From Oryzias latipes (Eukaryota; Chordata; Actinopteri; Beloniformes; Adrianichthyidae), in the NCBI RefSeq assembly GCF_002234675.1, contig NC_019875.2, positions 24,952,299 through 25,016,298 on the forward strand: DNA of 64,000 bases, in the 5' to 3' direction. The first letter of the stretch is position 1. Every line of letters starts with the position of its first letter. Of the stretch, positions 33,488-45,000 are shown one piece after another. The notes beneath the pieces were generated by a model. The model did no database searches. It was not told where the DNA came from and saw only the letters and a list, made by a program, of their open reading frames with translations. A program made the translations under genes and the position numbers.

Positions 33488-35417
33488 TCAAAACAGTTTT
33501 TAAAGAAATCCCATTAAGCAAACAGTATACCTAAACGTTTAAGTGTTAAAATTAGTATAATGTGGGCGCCAATACAAAAAAAAAAATTAAAATGTTGATG
33601 TGTACGTTTTTCAAAAGTAGGTAGTTGTCCTAATTTATGGAAGACATTACATGCACCATGTTTGCAGTCAGTCAAAACAAATTTAAGGACTCTTTTATTT
33701 AAACCTCTGGACAATAATGTTGATGTGTAGTGTTTTCTTCTACCTTTTTTAATGTTTTGTAATACCTAATAAAGTTTCTGAAAAATAAATAAATGATAAA
33801 ATATGACACTTTTTGAACTTTATTAGCAACTCCCAAAGAACTAACATGAGCTCGTGTGCGCCCTCTTCAGTCGTGACAGAGCTACTGCCTGCCTGAGCTT
33901 GTGTCTTGTCAAATCTGAATAATACTGTAAATAAGTGATCTGTGAACTACATTAACTGTTGTATAAAAAGTGAAGACATATAACAATATTATCTATGGAT
34001 AACCTTGTAATAAAGCCTTAAACTAGCAGCACACAGAGTTAGCAAAAGGCACCTGCTCAACCCAGTTTGCTCTGTGCTGCCAACTCTGCAACTGAACAAA
34101 AATATACCAAAAATACAGTCATTTTGATTATAAAAATGATTGAATGATTGAAATCATACAGAAATTGCATTTATAGCACAGATTAGTTGAAAAATATTTA
34201 TTTTATCAGTAGTATAAAACTTGTCATGGCAGGTGCTATTGCCATTATAACCTTTTTGGGCTAAACGGATGCATTTGGATCATTCTGTTGTATTTTGCAA
34301 AGTTTTAAAGTCACTTTTATGAGTCTCATTTAATCTGAACAAATTACCTGGAAAAAAGAAATGTAAATAAGACCTTAAAGTTTCAAGGCAATTTGGCTTG
34401 AGTCAGCTATTAGATGTTGAGACGTCTATCCCACATTATCCAGGCCTTCCAAACAGGAAGTCTCCCCGATGACGGAGAGCTCTGCTGTAAACCCCCTCAC
34501 TGATTTTCTCTTTCTCTTGCTTTTTCACTTGTTGTCACTCTTAGTGTTGTTCTGTGATCTGTGTTAAAACTGACACTTTGAAATGAATCACAAGAACAAA
34601 ACAGATCACAGAGGCTTCCAAACTTTTGCCTTTTGTTATTCGTAAAGCAAAGCCGCAGGAGCTGATGGCGCCAAAGCAGAAAAGAGACTTTTATTCTTAA
34701 GATGCTGTGCTTCTTCTTCCTGAGATGCACACAATTCACATGCATTTGGATTGTCATAAAATTAGATCAAGTACTTTTTGCTTATAAATTCAGCTTGTCT
34801 TTGAAAATCACAGCAAATACACTAAAGCACAAGAGCATGGCACACTCTTCAAAAGCAAAATCTTAAGCGAAACATGACAGGGCAACTTAGGTACCAAGTT
34901 ATCTTTGAAAAACAAGCATCTATGAGCTCAAGAAGAGCCATATATGGAGTGAGCAGATTACTCACTTCACACCTCACAAATGCCTAGGATGTGCTGAGCG
35001 AGAGAGAGTGCACAAATGGGCCCACAGTTGCAGAGTAATAGCTAATATTGTAGCAGATGAGGGTGGGTGGTTTGTGGGATCCTTGAGTGTGAAATGTGCC
35101 TGCTTTTTTCTGCAAATGAAATTTAAAATAAACCCATTTGTTAGAAAGTTATTTATTGAAGGGGAGAAAGGTGGCTCACTAAGTCATCTATAAATAAAAG
35201 TTGCAGGAAGAAAATAACTTAGGTTAGTGGGACAGCTATTGTCTTTGACACAAGTACATATTTACAAATGCATTTATACCCTATAGGAGGGCCACATATT
35301 TTCATTAAGCCCTACGTGAATGTATTTATTAGATAGTTTATTTCTAGCTAAATGCTTGACAAAATGTGTTTTGTCACATGCTAAGGTCTTTCCCAAAAAC
35401 TGATCATTTGACTTGTT

Positions 35418-38400
35418 CTACCATGGTCTCCACAGAACTTTTGAAAAATGTACGCCATGCGGCGTTCCGTGGCTCTCTCTTCCCTCTTCTGAGTTTGAAC
35501 GCTGACTGTGCTCCGAGTCCGTTTCATCCAGATCAGAGCTGAGGTCATCAGTGGAGGAGGCAAAAGGTGAAGGGGACACCCCGGCCATCTGCAGCCTGTC
35601 ATGCGGCGCATAAGTGCTGTTACGGCCAGGGTGGTGTGATGCAGCGTCCGGTACCAAGTTCTGCTCATTCAGGGGCAAGCTCTCCAGAAGGTGGTTCAAC
35701 AACTCCGCAGACAGTTCTTGGTCTATCCCCGGACAACTGGACATGAACGTGTGCACGTCGTGCATGCACTGGATGTAGCCAGCAGCAAAACGCTCACATG
35801 CCTCTCGGTTTACTGCGTCCACATCTGAGGAAAACATACAAGACCACCAACATTGAGACTGTGTGCCAAAACACAAATCATCTGATTTCTCAATTAATCT
35901 GATTATTGAATTGATCATGTAAACAGATAAAACTGCCATTCATTGTCCTATAGCTGGCATTAATGTAAAATGGTAAATGATGTATCCTTATTTCATGCTT
36001 TTCTAGCTTCCTTGAAGGACCACTTCACAGTCACACAGTCCCATTTACCCATGCACTCTCGTTCACACAATAAAGGTGGCTCAGCTTGAACATACCAAAT
36101 AACTATAGTTTATAGCTTTTTTTTAAACAGGCCCATTTGAAATGAATTGTCACCTGCTCCATATCTTAATGGAAAACAGCTGAAGTTATTATTGCATTAG
36201 AAAGTAAATATTTAATTCAATTCAATTTATATACCGGTAGCCCAAATTCACAACAACAGTAAAACATAAAATCAAAAGGATCATGAATACATAGAATTCA
36301 ATTGGAAAACACTAAATTGAACTAACAAACTGACTAAACTAAACTGGACATCCATGCCCTTAGACCCTCCTTCGCAGTAAGGAAAAACTCCTAAAAAAAA
36401 CGGATTCTGGAAAAAACGAAGAAACCTCAGGGGTGCCCACATGAAGGAGGGATCCTCCCCCAGGACGGGCAGGAGATTTACCAGAACTCATAGAGAAGAA
36501 TTAACTTATCAAACTCTATAACTACATATTTAACCCTTGTGCTATCCTAGGCATTTTAACATTGGGAGTTGGGTCATCTAGACCCACTAGACAGTGCGCT
36601 AAACCTTTTTTCTTCAATGATTTGCGATCTTCACTGGTGTCCATGAATTACAAGAAATCTTTCCACCTTTATCCACCTTTGTCATGGTAGGGAGAACACG
36701 TTAATGTAAGGGTGGGGTCATCCAAGATAGCACAAGGGTTAAAGTCCAGCAGACGAACTTCATCCAGACGGAGTTTGGGGGGACGGCCGGCGGCGTGAGT
36801 CGCGCCGGAGAGAGGATCCACAGCCAGGTGTAGGAGCAGGAGCAGAGACGAGGTTCAAGCCCAGGCCACATGTGCAGTGAAAATGTTGTGTTTTTTGTTT
36901 TTTTTGGAACTGCGTAAGAATGAAATAATGTCTAACCCCTCTAGTATTTTGAGTGCAGTAAAAGCAGCTTTGTTTTTGAAATCCTGGGACGTGGAAACCA
37001 CAATTTTCTGGATTGAGTTTGCTCCACCGCAGTGTAATTATTTTAAGCCTTATCACTTGAGATAAGCAAAAATTGAATGGAACGATTTGCACGTGATTGC
37101 ACTATAGGGGTAAAATTCCAGTCTTAGATGATGTCATCATCTTGTGTCATATTTCATAGAAATTGGGGCAATTCCCTTCCGATGACCTTGCAACCAGTGT
37201 GACCCAAGAGATTACAAATCACTATGAAGTATAAACAGGCTCTAGTCGTTCATAATAATTATAGGATAAATGGCGTGATATGCATGCTATTGTACTACGG
37301 GGGTAAAATTCCTGTCTTAGATCATGTCATCATCTTGTGCCACATTTTGCAGCAATTGGAGTGGTTCCCTTTGGATAACCTTGCAACCTGAGTGATTACA
37401 AATTGCAATGGAGGATAAGCTGGCCATGAAAACCTACAACCAGGAGCAAAGTGGGGTTCAGCATCTTTTTGTGACTTTGAAAAATCTGACTAACACATCT
37501 AGATGTCTTCACAATATTTTTATTTCTTCCTGAATGTATCAAATCAAACAGATCCAATGTCAATATTGCAGATATAAGATTTTTAGGATTTTGTCCCATT
37601 CCAGTCATCTTCTGATCTAATTTCAAAGCGTTTCCAGTGGTCTTTTAATTATTTTTATCCCATTATTAGCCAAAATCAAAAAACCTGTGTCGTTTTCTAA
37701 GACATCGTTTCTGCAAAGCAACAGAACTTCAGAAAATTGATCAGTTTCCCATCATACCTTTGTTTACATTCTACTGAAATATTCAAGAGGCCATTTTATT
37801 CTTCATTTTCTCTATGTATGTCCTCCATCAAGAGAAAAATGTTCCAAGAACATTTTAAAAACACCATTTTCATTGGAGTGTGTTTCTAAGGGGTTCATTA
37901 AAGGTTAATTAAAACTCTACTCCAATTGGCTGAGCTGTGGCCTTAGCACAGCTTTAATTATAATATTATTACGCCACCAACTTTAAGTACGAACTATATT
38001 TCTTAAAAAATACTGCGGTAGGTAACGTTTTAGTCGATTAATGTTAGTTTTATGATTGGAAAACGTCCCACGCGCGTCACTCTTACCTTGATCACGGTTC
38101 TGCATGACGCTCTCCACCCGGTTAACGGTCACCTCCAGCACCTCCGCGTTCTCCATCTTCGCATGTAGCTAGATTTAAAAACACATTTATGGCACAAAAC
38201 GTATTGAATAACTAAAGTGTTTGGAGACGAAATCTTACGTCAGCATCCGCGACGAGAAGCCTGAGTTCGTGTAAACTGTCGTTGATGCGGGCCCGCCGCC
38301 TCTTTTCCACCAGAGGTTTCCTCATCATCATGATCTGCCAGAGAGGAACAGGAGCAGAGCGAGGTCACCGGGTCAGCCCCACCGCGCTCGGGCCTGCAGA

Positions 38401-38466
38401 CGTGTCCGCTCCCGCTCTTACCTTCCTGTCGGCCGGACCTCCGTCTGCTCCGGGCCTTCTGCTCAT
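35418..38466 (-). CDS. hes6: Hes6 (her13-type) bHLH-Orange transcription factor
   Basis: Hairy/E(spl)-related nuclear protein. HES6 heterodimerises with other Hes/Her factors, recruits Groucho/TLE and in fish acts with Her oscillators in the FGF-dependent segmentation clock. Coding exons, in minus-strand order: 38422-38466, 38239-38334, 38087-38168 and 35418-35824. They total 630 bases and 209 residues. The bHLH lies at about 18-75, with basic region RKPLVEKRRRARIN and the short loop (VADADLHAKMENAEVLE) that marks HES6 off from HES1. The Orange domain follows (ERFAAGYIQCMHDVHTFM, ELLNHLLESLPLNE). A Ser/acid-rich tail ends in WRPW just before the stop. Start: the first ATG, giving MSRRPGADGG. 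It is convergent with per2, whereas in mammals, as I recall, HES6 follows PER2 on the same strand. Confidence 0.93.
36205..36515 (+). repeat. Common teleost interspersed repeat, SINE- or LINE-tail-like
   Basis: TTCAATTCAATTTATATACC at the left and GGAAAAACTCCT with AAGAAACCTCAGG towards the right match the order of blocks in a very common fish repeat that begins TTCAATTCAATTTTATTTAT. I cannot decide whether it is a SINE or a LINE 3' tail. Confidence 0.5.
36530..36742 (-). mobile_element. piggyBac-like MITE, copy C (inverted)
   Basis: Begins TTAACCCTTGTGCTATCC and ends GATAGCACAAGGGTTAA, a nearly perfect terminal inverted repeat with TTAA on both sides. It is inverted relative to copies A and B and is the best-preserved of the three. 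About 213 bp, non-coding. Confidence 0.75.
37068..37432 (+). repeat. 193-bp tandem duplication in hes6 intron 3
   Basis: GTAAAATTCCAGTCTTAGAT (37,110) and GTAAAATTCCTGTCTTAGAT (37,303) start matching blocks that run on through TGTCATCATCTTGTG, then CCTTGCAACC. The offset is 193 bp. The second unit is somewhat shorter. Divergence of roughly one base in ten implies an old duplication. Confidence 0.65.
37622..37893 (+). repeat. Interspersed repeat copy (family of 19,237)
   Basis: Shares GTTTCTGCA.AGCA, TGTCCTC.ATCA, AGAAAAATGTT and TTTTCAT.GGAGT with the 19,237-19,637 copy in the same order. The left end is degraded. Confidence 0.5.
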
Positions 38467-38587
38467 GCTGCTCGCCTCGTGTCAGGAGGATGCGGGGTAA
38501 TCCGGAGAGCCGTTGGAGGCTGTCAGAGGCGCAGATGGGACGCAGGGAGAGGAAGAGCCGTTGATGCTGCTGCTGTCTGAGGGGGTC

Positions 38588-38631
38588 GGGGGGGGGGGGG
38601 GGGCGTCCACACCACTGAGGGTCATTTGCAT
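38588..38631 (-). promoter_or_regulatory. hes6 upstream G-tract and octamer motif
   Basis: A run of 16 G on the plus strand (38,588-38,603) and a perfect octamer ATGCAAAT on the gene strand (38,624-38,631) lie 120-165 bp upstream of the hes6 ATG. The octamer is the POU-factor site. Its use here is inference. Confidence 0.4.
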
Positions 38632-38699
38632 GTGAATCAGGGGTTTAAGATAGGAGGGAGGGGGGGTCATTGGATTCTCCTCCCTCTGAAAGAATCAAA

Positions 38700-41600
38700 G
38701 TGTGTTTGAACTTTAGAGCCATTTCCAGGAAATGTCAGAAGTTTCTTTAGCATCTGTGGGTAAAGAGTCTGTTTTCATGTTCACCACAAATGTGATCAAT
38801 TATTTTTTAAGTTATGATATAATGTGTCATTTTTTTTCTGGTAATCCCAGTAATCTGACTTTGTGAAAACTGCCTTTGCACACACAACGATTTTTATCCC
38901 CATAGTTCTCACAGGGGGGGTCGTTCACTTTGCTAAAAATTCATTTTTGCCAGGTGTGTGCCACCAAATATTGGTGACTTTTTGAGTAAGCGGCAGTGGT
39001 CACATTCTCGCTCAAAGGCGCAGAAACCTTTCCGACTGTGAAAACAATATGGTCCTTGCAGTCAGGGACCACTGCAGGCCATGATAATGATGAAACAAAG
39101 CAGATACAATATAGAAGTGTCTGAGGTTAGGACCAATGTCTTTCTTTGTTTGTTGTGTTTTACTACACATTGGTCGTGTCTTCTTGGGCTTATTCCTTTC
39201 CTCTGAGGGCTTTTTAAACCTTTTTGAGTTTTTGTCCATCGTTGCGAAAACAATACGGTCTTGGCAGTCCTTGACCATAATAGTATAGACACATGTTGGA
39301 AAATGAGCAGGTAGAAGCTTAGCTTATTAAAGCCTGTCCATTAAAAAAGGAAGAAAGAAAGAAAGTTAGCAAAAACAAAATCAAACAAAAAATCTACATT
39401 ACTTAATTATATTTGGCTAATTCATGTGGTAAAATTGTGGCAACAACTTAACCCTTTAGAGCCTCAAGGGCCAAATGAGAAGAATAGATTTATTTGTTTA
39501 TAAGATAACAATTTCTTGTTTTGCTGTTAGCGTAATTTAAATTCAGAAGTTTACAATGACCATCTAATAGTGGATAATATGAAAAATTTCACATAAATGC
39601 AGGTTTAATATCTATTAAAAAGAAAAGAAAATTCTAGTCATCAAATCAGAAATTTATGTTATTTTAATATCTAGATATATTTACCTTCCAAGGAAATGAA
39701 AAGTATCCCATTGTAAAAATATATATATAAATAAATTGTTCATTTGAATGTAAAGTTATTGTAAGGGTTCAAAAATGCAGGCTGAAAGGTTGGCCATCAC
39801 ACCTTTTCACCAAATCTGTCCCTCTTTGCAAAAAGTATCGACCTAGCTGATTTAAACCGCTAGATTTAAAAGACGATTAAGTTGAAACATTGTGTTTTCA
39901 AGGGGGTCTTATTCTATGTACATTCAAGCACAGATGATAAAACGAAAGGTGAAAAAAATACCATAGAGTTTTAATCTACAGGACCACTTAACAGACAAAT
40001 ATCCACAAACAACAATTATATTTACCCTGACACACAAAGTTCACCCCTCCCTAAAATGACAGTCCACAGTCCACACATTTTCAAAAGAGAAAACTACATG
40101 TATACATTTTACACAGAATTTAAATGAGAAACAATGGCGAGTACAGTTTCGTTTAGATTAGTTAAAACGGGTAGAGAAGAAAAAGGGTAAAAGACAATAG
40201 CAATGGCTGAAATCCATCCATATTTTCTGTTTTACACGGAAGTTCATCAAAAGTATGCTTATCTGACCTTTTTTCTACATAGGTTTCATTATACAAATAT
40301 GTGACTAAAGGTACAAGTAATTCTGAAAGATACAACAAATCTTTATAAAATATGACCAAAAGTCTGCGGGAAGTTTAAACGAAAGTTGACAACGCACTGA
40401 AACATGTCAGTCATGGTCTCTCGATCATTAGATTTCAAAAGTGTACGCAGACAAGTCAGATGTGATTTTTACAATCATCTGATTACTTCCAGTTATTAAA
40501 TTAAAAGCAACTGATTTTAATAACATCTCATTTCTAAATCTTTTACCATTAAGTCTCCCTTAAAGAATGGGGAGGAAAAAAAATAAATTTTCCTGTAAAT
40601 TGTTGTCATAGAATAGAGTGGGGGGGGGGGGGGGGGGTAAGACGTGGAGTAAATACTTGCAGCATTAAAGCCAATTGTCTTTTTTTCCCACAATGGAATA
40701 TATAAAATACATTCCAGAAGCATGCGGCGTATTTTCTTGCTTTTTAGGACAATTGTTTGACAGTGGGGGATGCTAATTGTAACCAGAGAAACCAAATGTT
40801 AAATAAAAACCGAAGAAAGTTTGAGTGTTACATTTGTGGAAGTCATACAATTTTGAAGCAAATCCAAAAGTGGACAGATTAAATGCATAGATGCATCAGA
40901 TCTGATCTCTGCATGTTTGCAGCTTAATCTCAGGAAATTGATTTAAGAAGAAAAACAAAAAAAAAATTAAACGTTTCTGTTATTTTCCTCATGCTAAATC
41001 TTTACATTCTAATTTCCCAATCATGGTTTCGGTAATTCTTCTTGGATATTACATACCCAAGCACTGCTTTTTAAAAGTCAGTTCTTACACCAGGTCATTA
41101 TTGTGACCAAATTAAGTGTATTATGAGCCATCAGCCTTAAAAAACTACACCAAAGATCTGATTTGGACTGCAATTCATTCAGAAGAATAGTCATTTAAAA
41201 CAAAGCTGCACACTTTATCATTGTATTTACATTTGAATCACCCTCATAAATCATGTGGACTTGGTCATGACTCCCTACATATGCTGGCCAAAGCTGTTCA
41301 AATAGGACTATGATCATTTGCTTATGTTGTCAGTTGACACATGAATATTGTTTTGCATGGATATTTGGCATGAATGTTAGCTCAAAATAAAGGATCAATT
41401 TAGAAAATATAAGCACTAGAACAGCTCTTACTTTAATGTAAAACATTGCAACATCTGGCATATTAGACCTACTTACAACTAAAATTAAAGGATGTCTGGT
41501 GAATATGTAAAAAACAAAATGTAAAATTAATCTTCTTTTTTACAGTTCAGTAGCAGTGGCGTATTGATAGATAACTTTATACCCGTGTAATTTGTCACTT

Positions 41601-41950
41601 GAGCCAATTTGAAATATCACAACATTTCCGGATGATAGTGTTGGGAACATGTTTCCGAGGAGGATATTCAGCTTTAAATAAAATACGGAAAGCACTGCCA
41701 TATTTGGGAGCTCTACTTCAAAGTAAAAGCTTGACACAATCTCATTCCTTCAAAAGGAGTTTGACATGTACCTTAAGTGTCCTAATATATTTCAGTATTC
41801 AATAGTTTTCACTTAAAAATCGCAGAAAAGACAAAAACTATCAATATCATGGTAAATTATTTATTTTTTCTTTTTAAAGGATTTTATGTTGACAGAAGCG
41901 TGGAGGCTTTTCCCTGAAACCCACACAGTGTTTGTTCGTCAGAGAAGACG
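38700..41950. other. hes6-itm2c intergenic region
   Basis: A 3.2-kb AT-rich region between divergent genes. It holds a pair of imperfect direct repeats (39,035-39,070 and 39,240-39,278, sharing GAAAACAATA) and an 18-base G run (40,620-40,637). No gene was found. Confidence 0.5.
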
Positions 41951-41956
41951 CTCTTC

Positions 41957-42000
41957 TGACGTCACAGAGTCCCGGGGGCGAGCCTGCGCAGCTACTATAA
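41957..42000 (+). promoter_or_regulatory. itm2c promoter: CRE and TATA box
   Basis: A perfect CRE palindrome TGACGTCA at 41957-41964 is followed 32 bp on by TATAA at 41996-42000 in a GC-rich stretch, about 80 bp before the itm2c ATG. This implies CREB/ATF-type control and a start site near 42,025. Confidence 0.6.
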
Positions 42001-42080
42001 AGCCTCGCCGGTCCGGTGGCGGAAACAAGCGCACCGAACCAGACAGGAGACAAAGCAAATCAAGCACTGATCTGATAAAC

Positions 42081-45000
42081 ATGGTGAAGATCACCTTCCA
42101 GCCTGTGTCGGCGCAGAAGCCCGAAAAAGACAACGATCCGGACAAGATCACTTTACCACAACCTTACGTGAGTTTGCACACTTTATATGTATTTATTTCA
42201 TTCTGTTGCATTTGTGTTCTATTTTAAGAATGTTATGCACAGTATTTCTTGGAAAAAAAAATCGAAACGACGTAATTACTTCTGGATTAAATTGTAATTG
42301 TTTTTCATTAATCTAATCATTTCTACTTAAAAAAAAAATCACACATTTTCAGAATGTAAATGAAGAAAAATATAAATGATTACACTGTTTTGCAAGGTTT
42401 TAAATCTGCTGTTTAGAATCTTGCACGTGTTGTGCAGGCATTAATACTTGCAGGGGAATCGGTCCATCACTGCATCCAGCTCGGCGTTAACATTACGTCA
42501 GCTAATAAAAAAAAAAGACTTCAGAACCCATCCCATTTAGCAAAGTGGGTCCTAATCAAAACAATGAGAGTCGTTAAAATAAAAATTCGGATAAAGCAAA
42601 AATGTCGCTGTTTTTATTTTTAGTATGGGAATTTTTATTTTTATTATTTTTTTAATATAAATTGTGGGGGGGGGGGGGGGGATAGTTTGGTGCAGAATTT
42701 AGGTCAAGAGGTGTTGCACCTCTTTATTCCTGCAGGGGGCGCTTAAAGATACAGATTGTAAAAAATCCGAATAATTGTGTGTCAAATATTTATAAGATCT
42801 GAAAAGATTGCAGTACAGTAATCTTTTCAGATCTCATAAATGTTTGACACACAATTATGACATCTGAAAAGATGGCAGTACAGCATTTACAGTAAACAAA
42901 AATCAAAACGGGTACTTGCAAAATACAGTACAATTACTTATCACTCAAAGGGAAGAACTAAATATTTCACTCACAAATTATCAGTTTGTATTTCTTGTTC
43001 GATGAATTCATTTGACCATTTGAAAAATGTCTATATTGAATGACATATTCCTCAAATGAGATTTTTTTTTTTACCTTTTTAACTGATTTAGGATGCATGT
43101 CCTGTCTTGTTAAAGGGAGCTTTTTTCCAGTGAGGTTGGCTGAACAAATGTTTCTTTTTTTTTTAATCTTCTCTCATGCTGTTCTCTGCGATACCACTTG
43201 ATGACACATCAATCACTTGTGCAAAGACAAATTACCATTTGTTTTTGACGTCAGCAGAAGGATGCTGTCAATATATGAATAGGCGTCACAGCTCGTACGC
43301 ACAGATCTATTAATATACCCACCTCTGCTGAGGGACTCCTGCTCCTCGCAGTTGTCCTCATTCTGGCTCCCACTCAGCGAGTGCAGTTTTAATATCTACA
43401 AATATGGAGCTTGGAAGTAGGGCTCCGAGAATAGACCCAGACGGACACGTGTCGGCATCTTCGTCAGAGCCTGGCACAATGTGTTCTCCTCACTTCCGCT
43501 CTCCATGGCAACAGTAGTAGGGAGGAGGCGGCAGATTGACTGAGAGACTGTGGGTGGGCATCTGGCATGTCTTATTCCACTCCAACCTACGTCTACCAGA
43601 TCTCCTCGCCTGACAAACACTTTAGCACCTGCCCCTACCATCGCAGAATTGGCTCAGCTGTAATTTAGGCTTCCTAAAGGGCAGGATGGCTGAGGCTGGT
43701 GCAGCTTTGCTTCAGGTAATCAGTGGGTTCAAACACTTAAGTTGACCTTGGTCTCTTCATCTTCACAGGAAAAGGTGATTCCTCATGTCAAGCCTGGGCA
43801 GGTGATTCCCTCCAGGAAGCCTTTTCCAATTGGCCTTTGCTGTCTCGCCTTCGGTCTGCTGGTATTCCTGACGGGACTGGTGCTGGCCTCAGTCTACACT
43901 TACCGTCACTACTTTATACCTCAGGTATGAGGAAAAAATGTTTTTAATGTTAAATATTCAAATCTGTTTGGCATACTTTTGAACTTGAATGGACTTTAAC
44001 CTGTGTTGCATCTCCACAGCACATCCCAGAGGACAGCTTATTCCACTGCCGGGTCATCTACGAGGACTCCATTTTCGCCCCCCTGAGGGGACGACAGGAG
44101 CTGGAGGAGAATGTCGGCATTTACATCGAAGACAATTATGAGCAGATCAGTGTGCCTGTGCCACACTTCGGAGGCAGCGACCCGGCTGACATTGTGCACG
44201 ACTTTCAGAGGGTAGGTTTTCACATCCTTTTTATTTATTTTTTTGAGTCATTCACTTGTTAGTGTTCCCTTTGATTTATTCCAGTGTCTTTAATTTATCG
44301 GTTTTAGGGCCTCACTGCTTATTTCGACATTGCCTTGGACAAATGCTACATCACAGAGCTGAACACAACCTTGGTGATGCCGCCTCGAAGCTTGTGGGAG
44401 CTGCTTATCAATGTCAAGGTGAGGCGCTGCCCATATTTCCTGTTAGAGACGCTGTTTGAAAATGAGAGGTTCATGCCTTTCAGCAAAAAAAAAAAAAGGG
44501 GAGGATGGCGCGTCCGTTCTGTCCTCTGTATTCCTCCTGCTCAGTGATTAATGGCTGTGTCTTTGCCACAGAGGGGGACGTACCTTCCTCAGACGTACAT
44601 CATCCAGGAGGAGATGACGGTGACGGGGCGGGTGAGGAACATGAGGCAGTTGGGCCCATTCATCCACAGACTGTGCTTTGGCAAAGAAACCTATCGCCTT
44701 AGACGCCGGAATCAGCGTCAACGTGAGTTTTAATCTACTTCAGGCAAAATGAGATGTTAATTTATGGAAAAAATTGGTTGCTAGGTCACTTTAGTTTTTC
44801 TTTTTTTTTTTTTGGAAGATGAGCCCTGTGACATCTGCAGAGTCATTTTTTGCAATTGGCAAAAGAGGGTGTGTTTCCCAAAATTTGCATGCCAAATGGA
44901 GGCGTTCTCATACAGATTTGAGAACGTGAAACCACTTCCTGTCATTGTGTGTTTGTGTGTGGGCGCAGCAATGGGAGCTTCCTGCTGCGTGAGTCACTTG

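Larger units (their letters stand above)
31751..35417. other. per2-hes6 intergenic region and probable hes6 3' UTR
   Basis: No gene is visible between the convergent per2 and hes6 genes. The region holds two copies of a TTAA-flanked MITE (32,839 and 33,272). TTTATT at 35,324 (AATAAA on the minus strand), about 90 bp past the hes6 stop, is a plausible hes6 poly(A) signal. Confidence 0.5.
35825..38086 (-). other. hes6 intron 3
   Basis: A 2.26-kb intron, unusually long beside the other two (70 and 87 bp). It holds four separate repeats: a SINE/L2-tail-like unit, a piggyBac-like MITE, a 193-bp tandem duplication and a copy of the 19,237 MITE family. Confidence 0.6.

Noticed and set aside
39012-39292. 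Minus-strand frames over imperfect direct repeats
   Set aside because: No family similarity; openness is due to the short duplicated segments and AT-rich DNA.
41886-42080. In-frame upstream extension of itm2c starting with an ATG at 41886
   Set aside because: It runs through the CRE and TATA box, and the family start MVKI at 42081 is strongly conserved, so the upstream part is promoter and leader.
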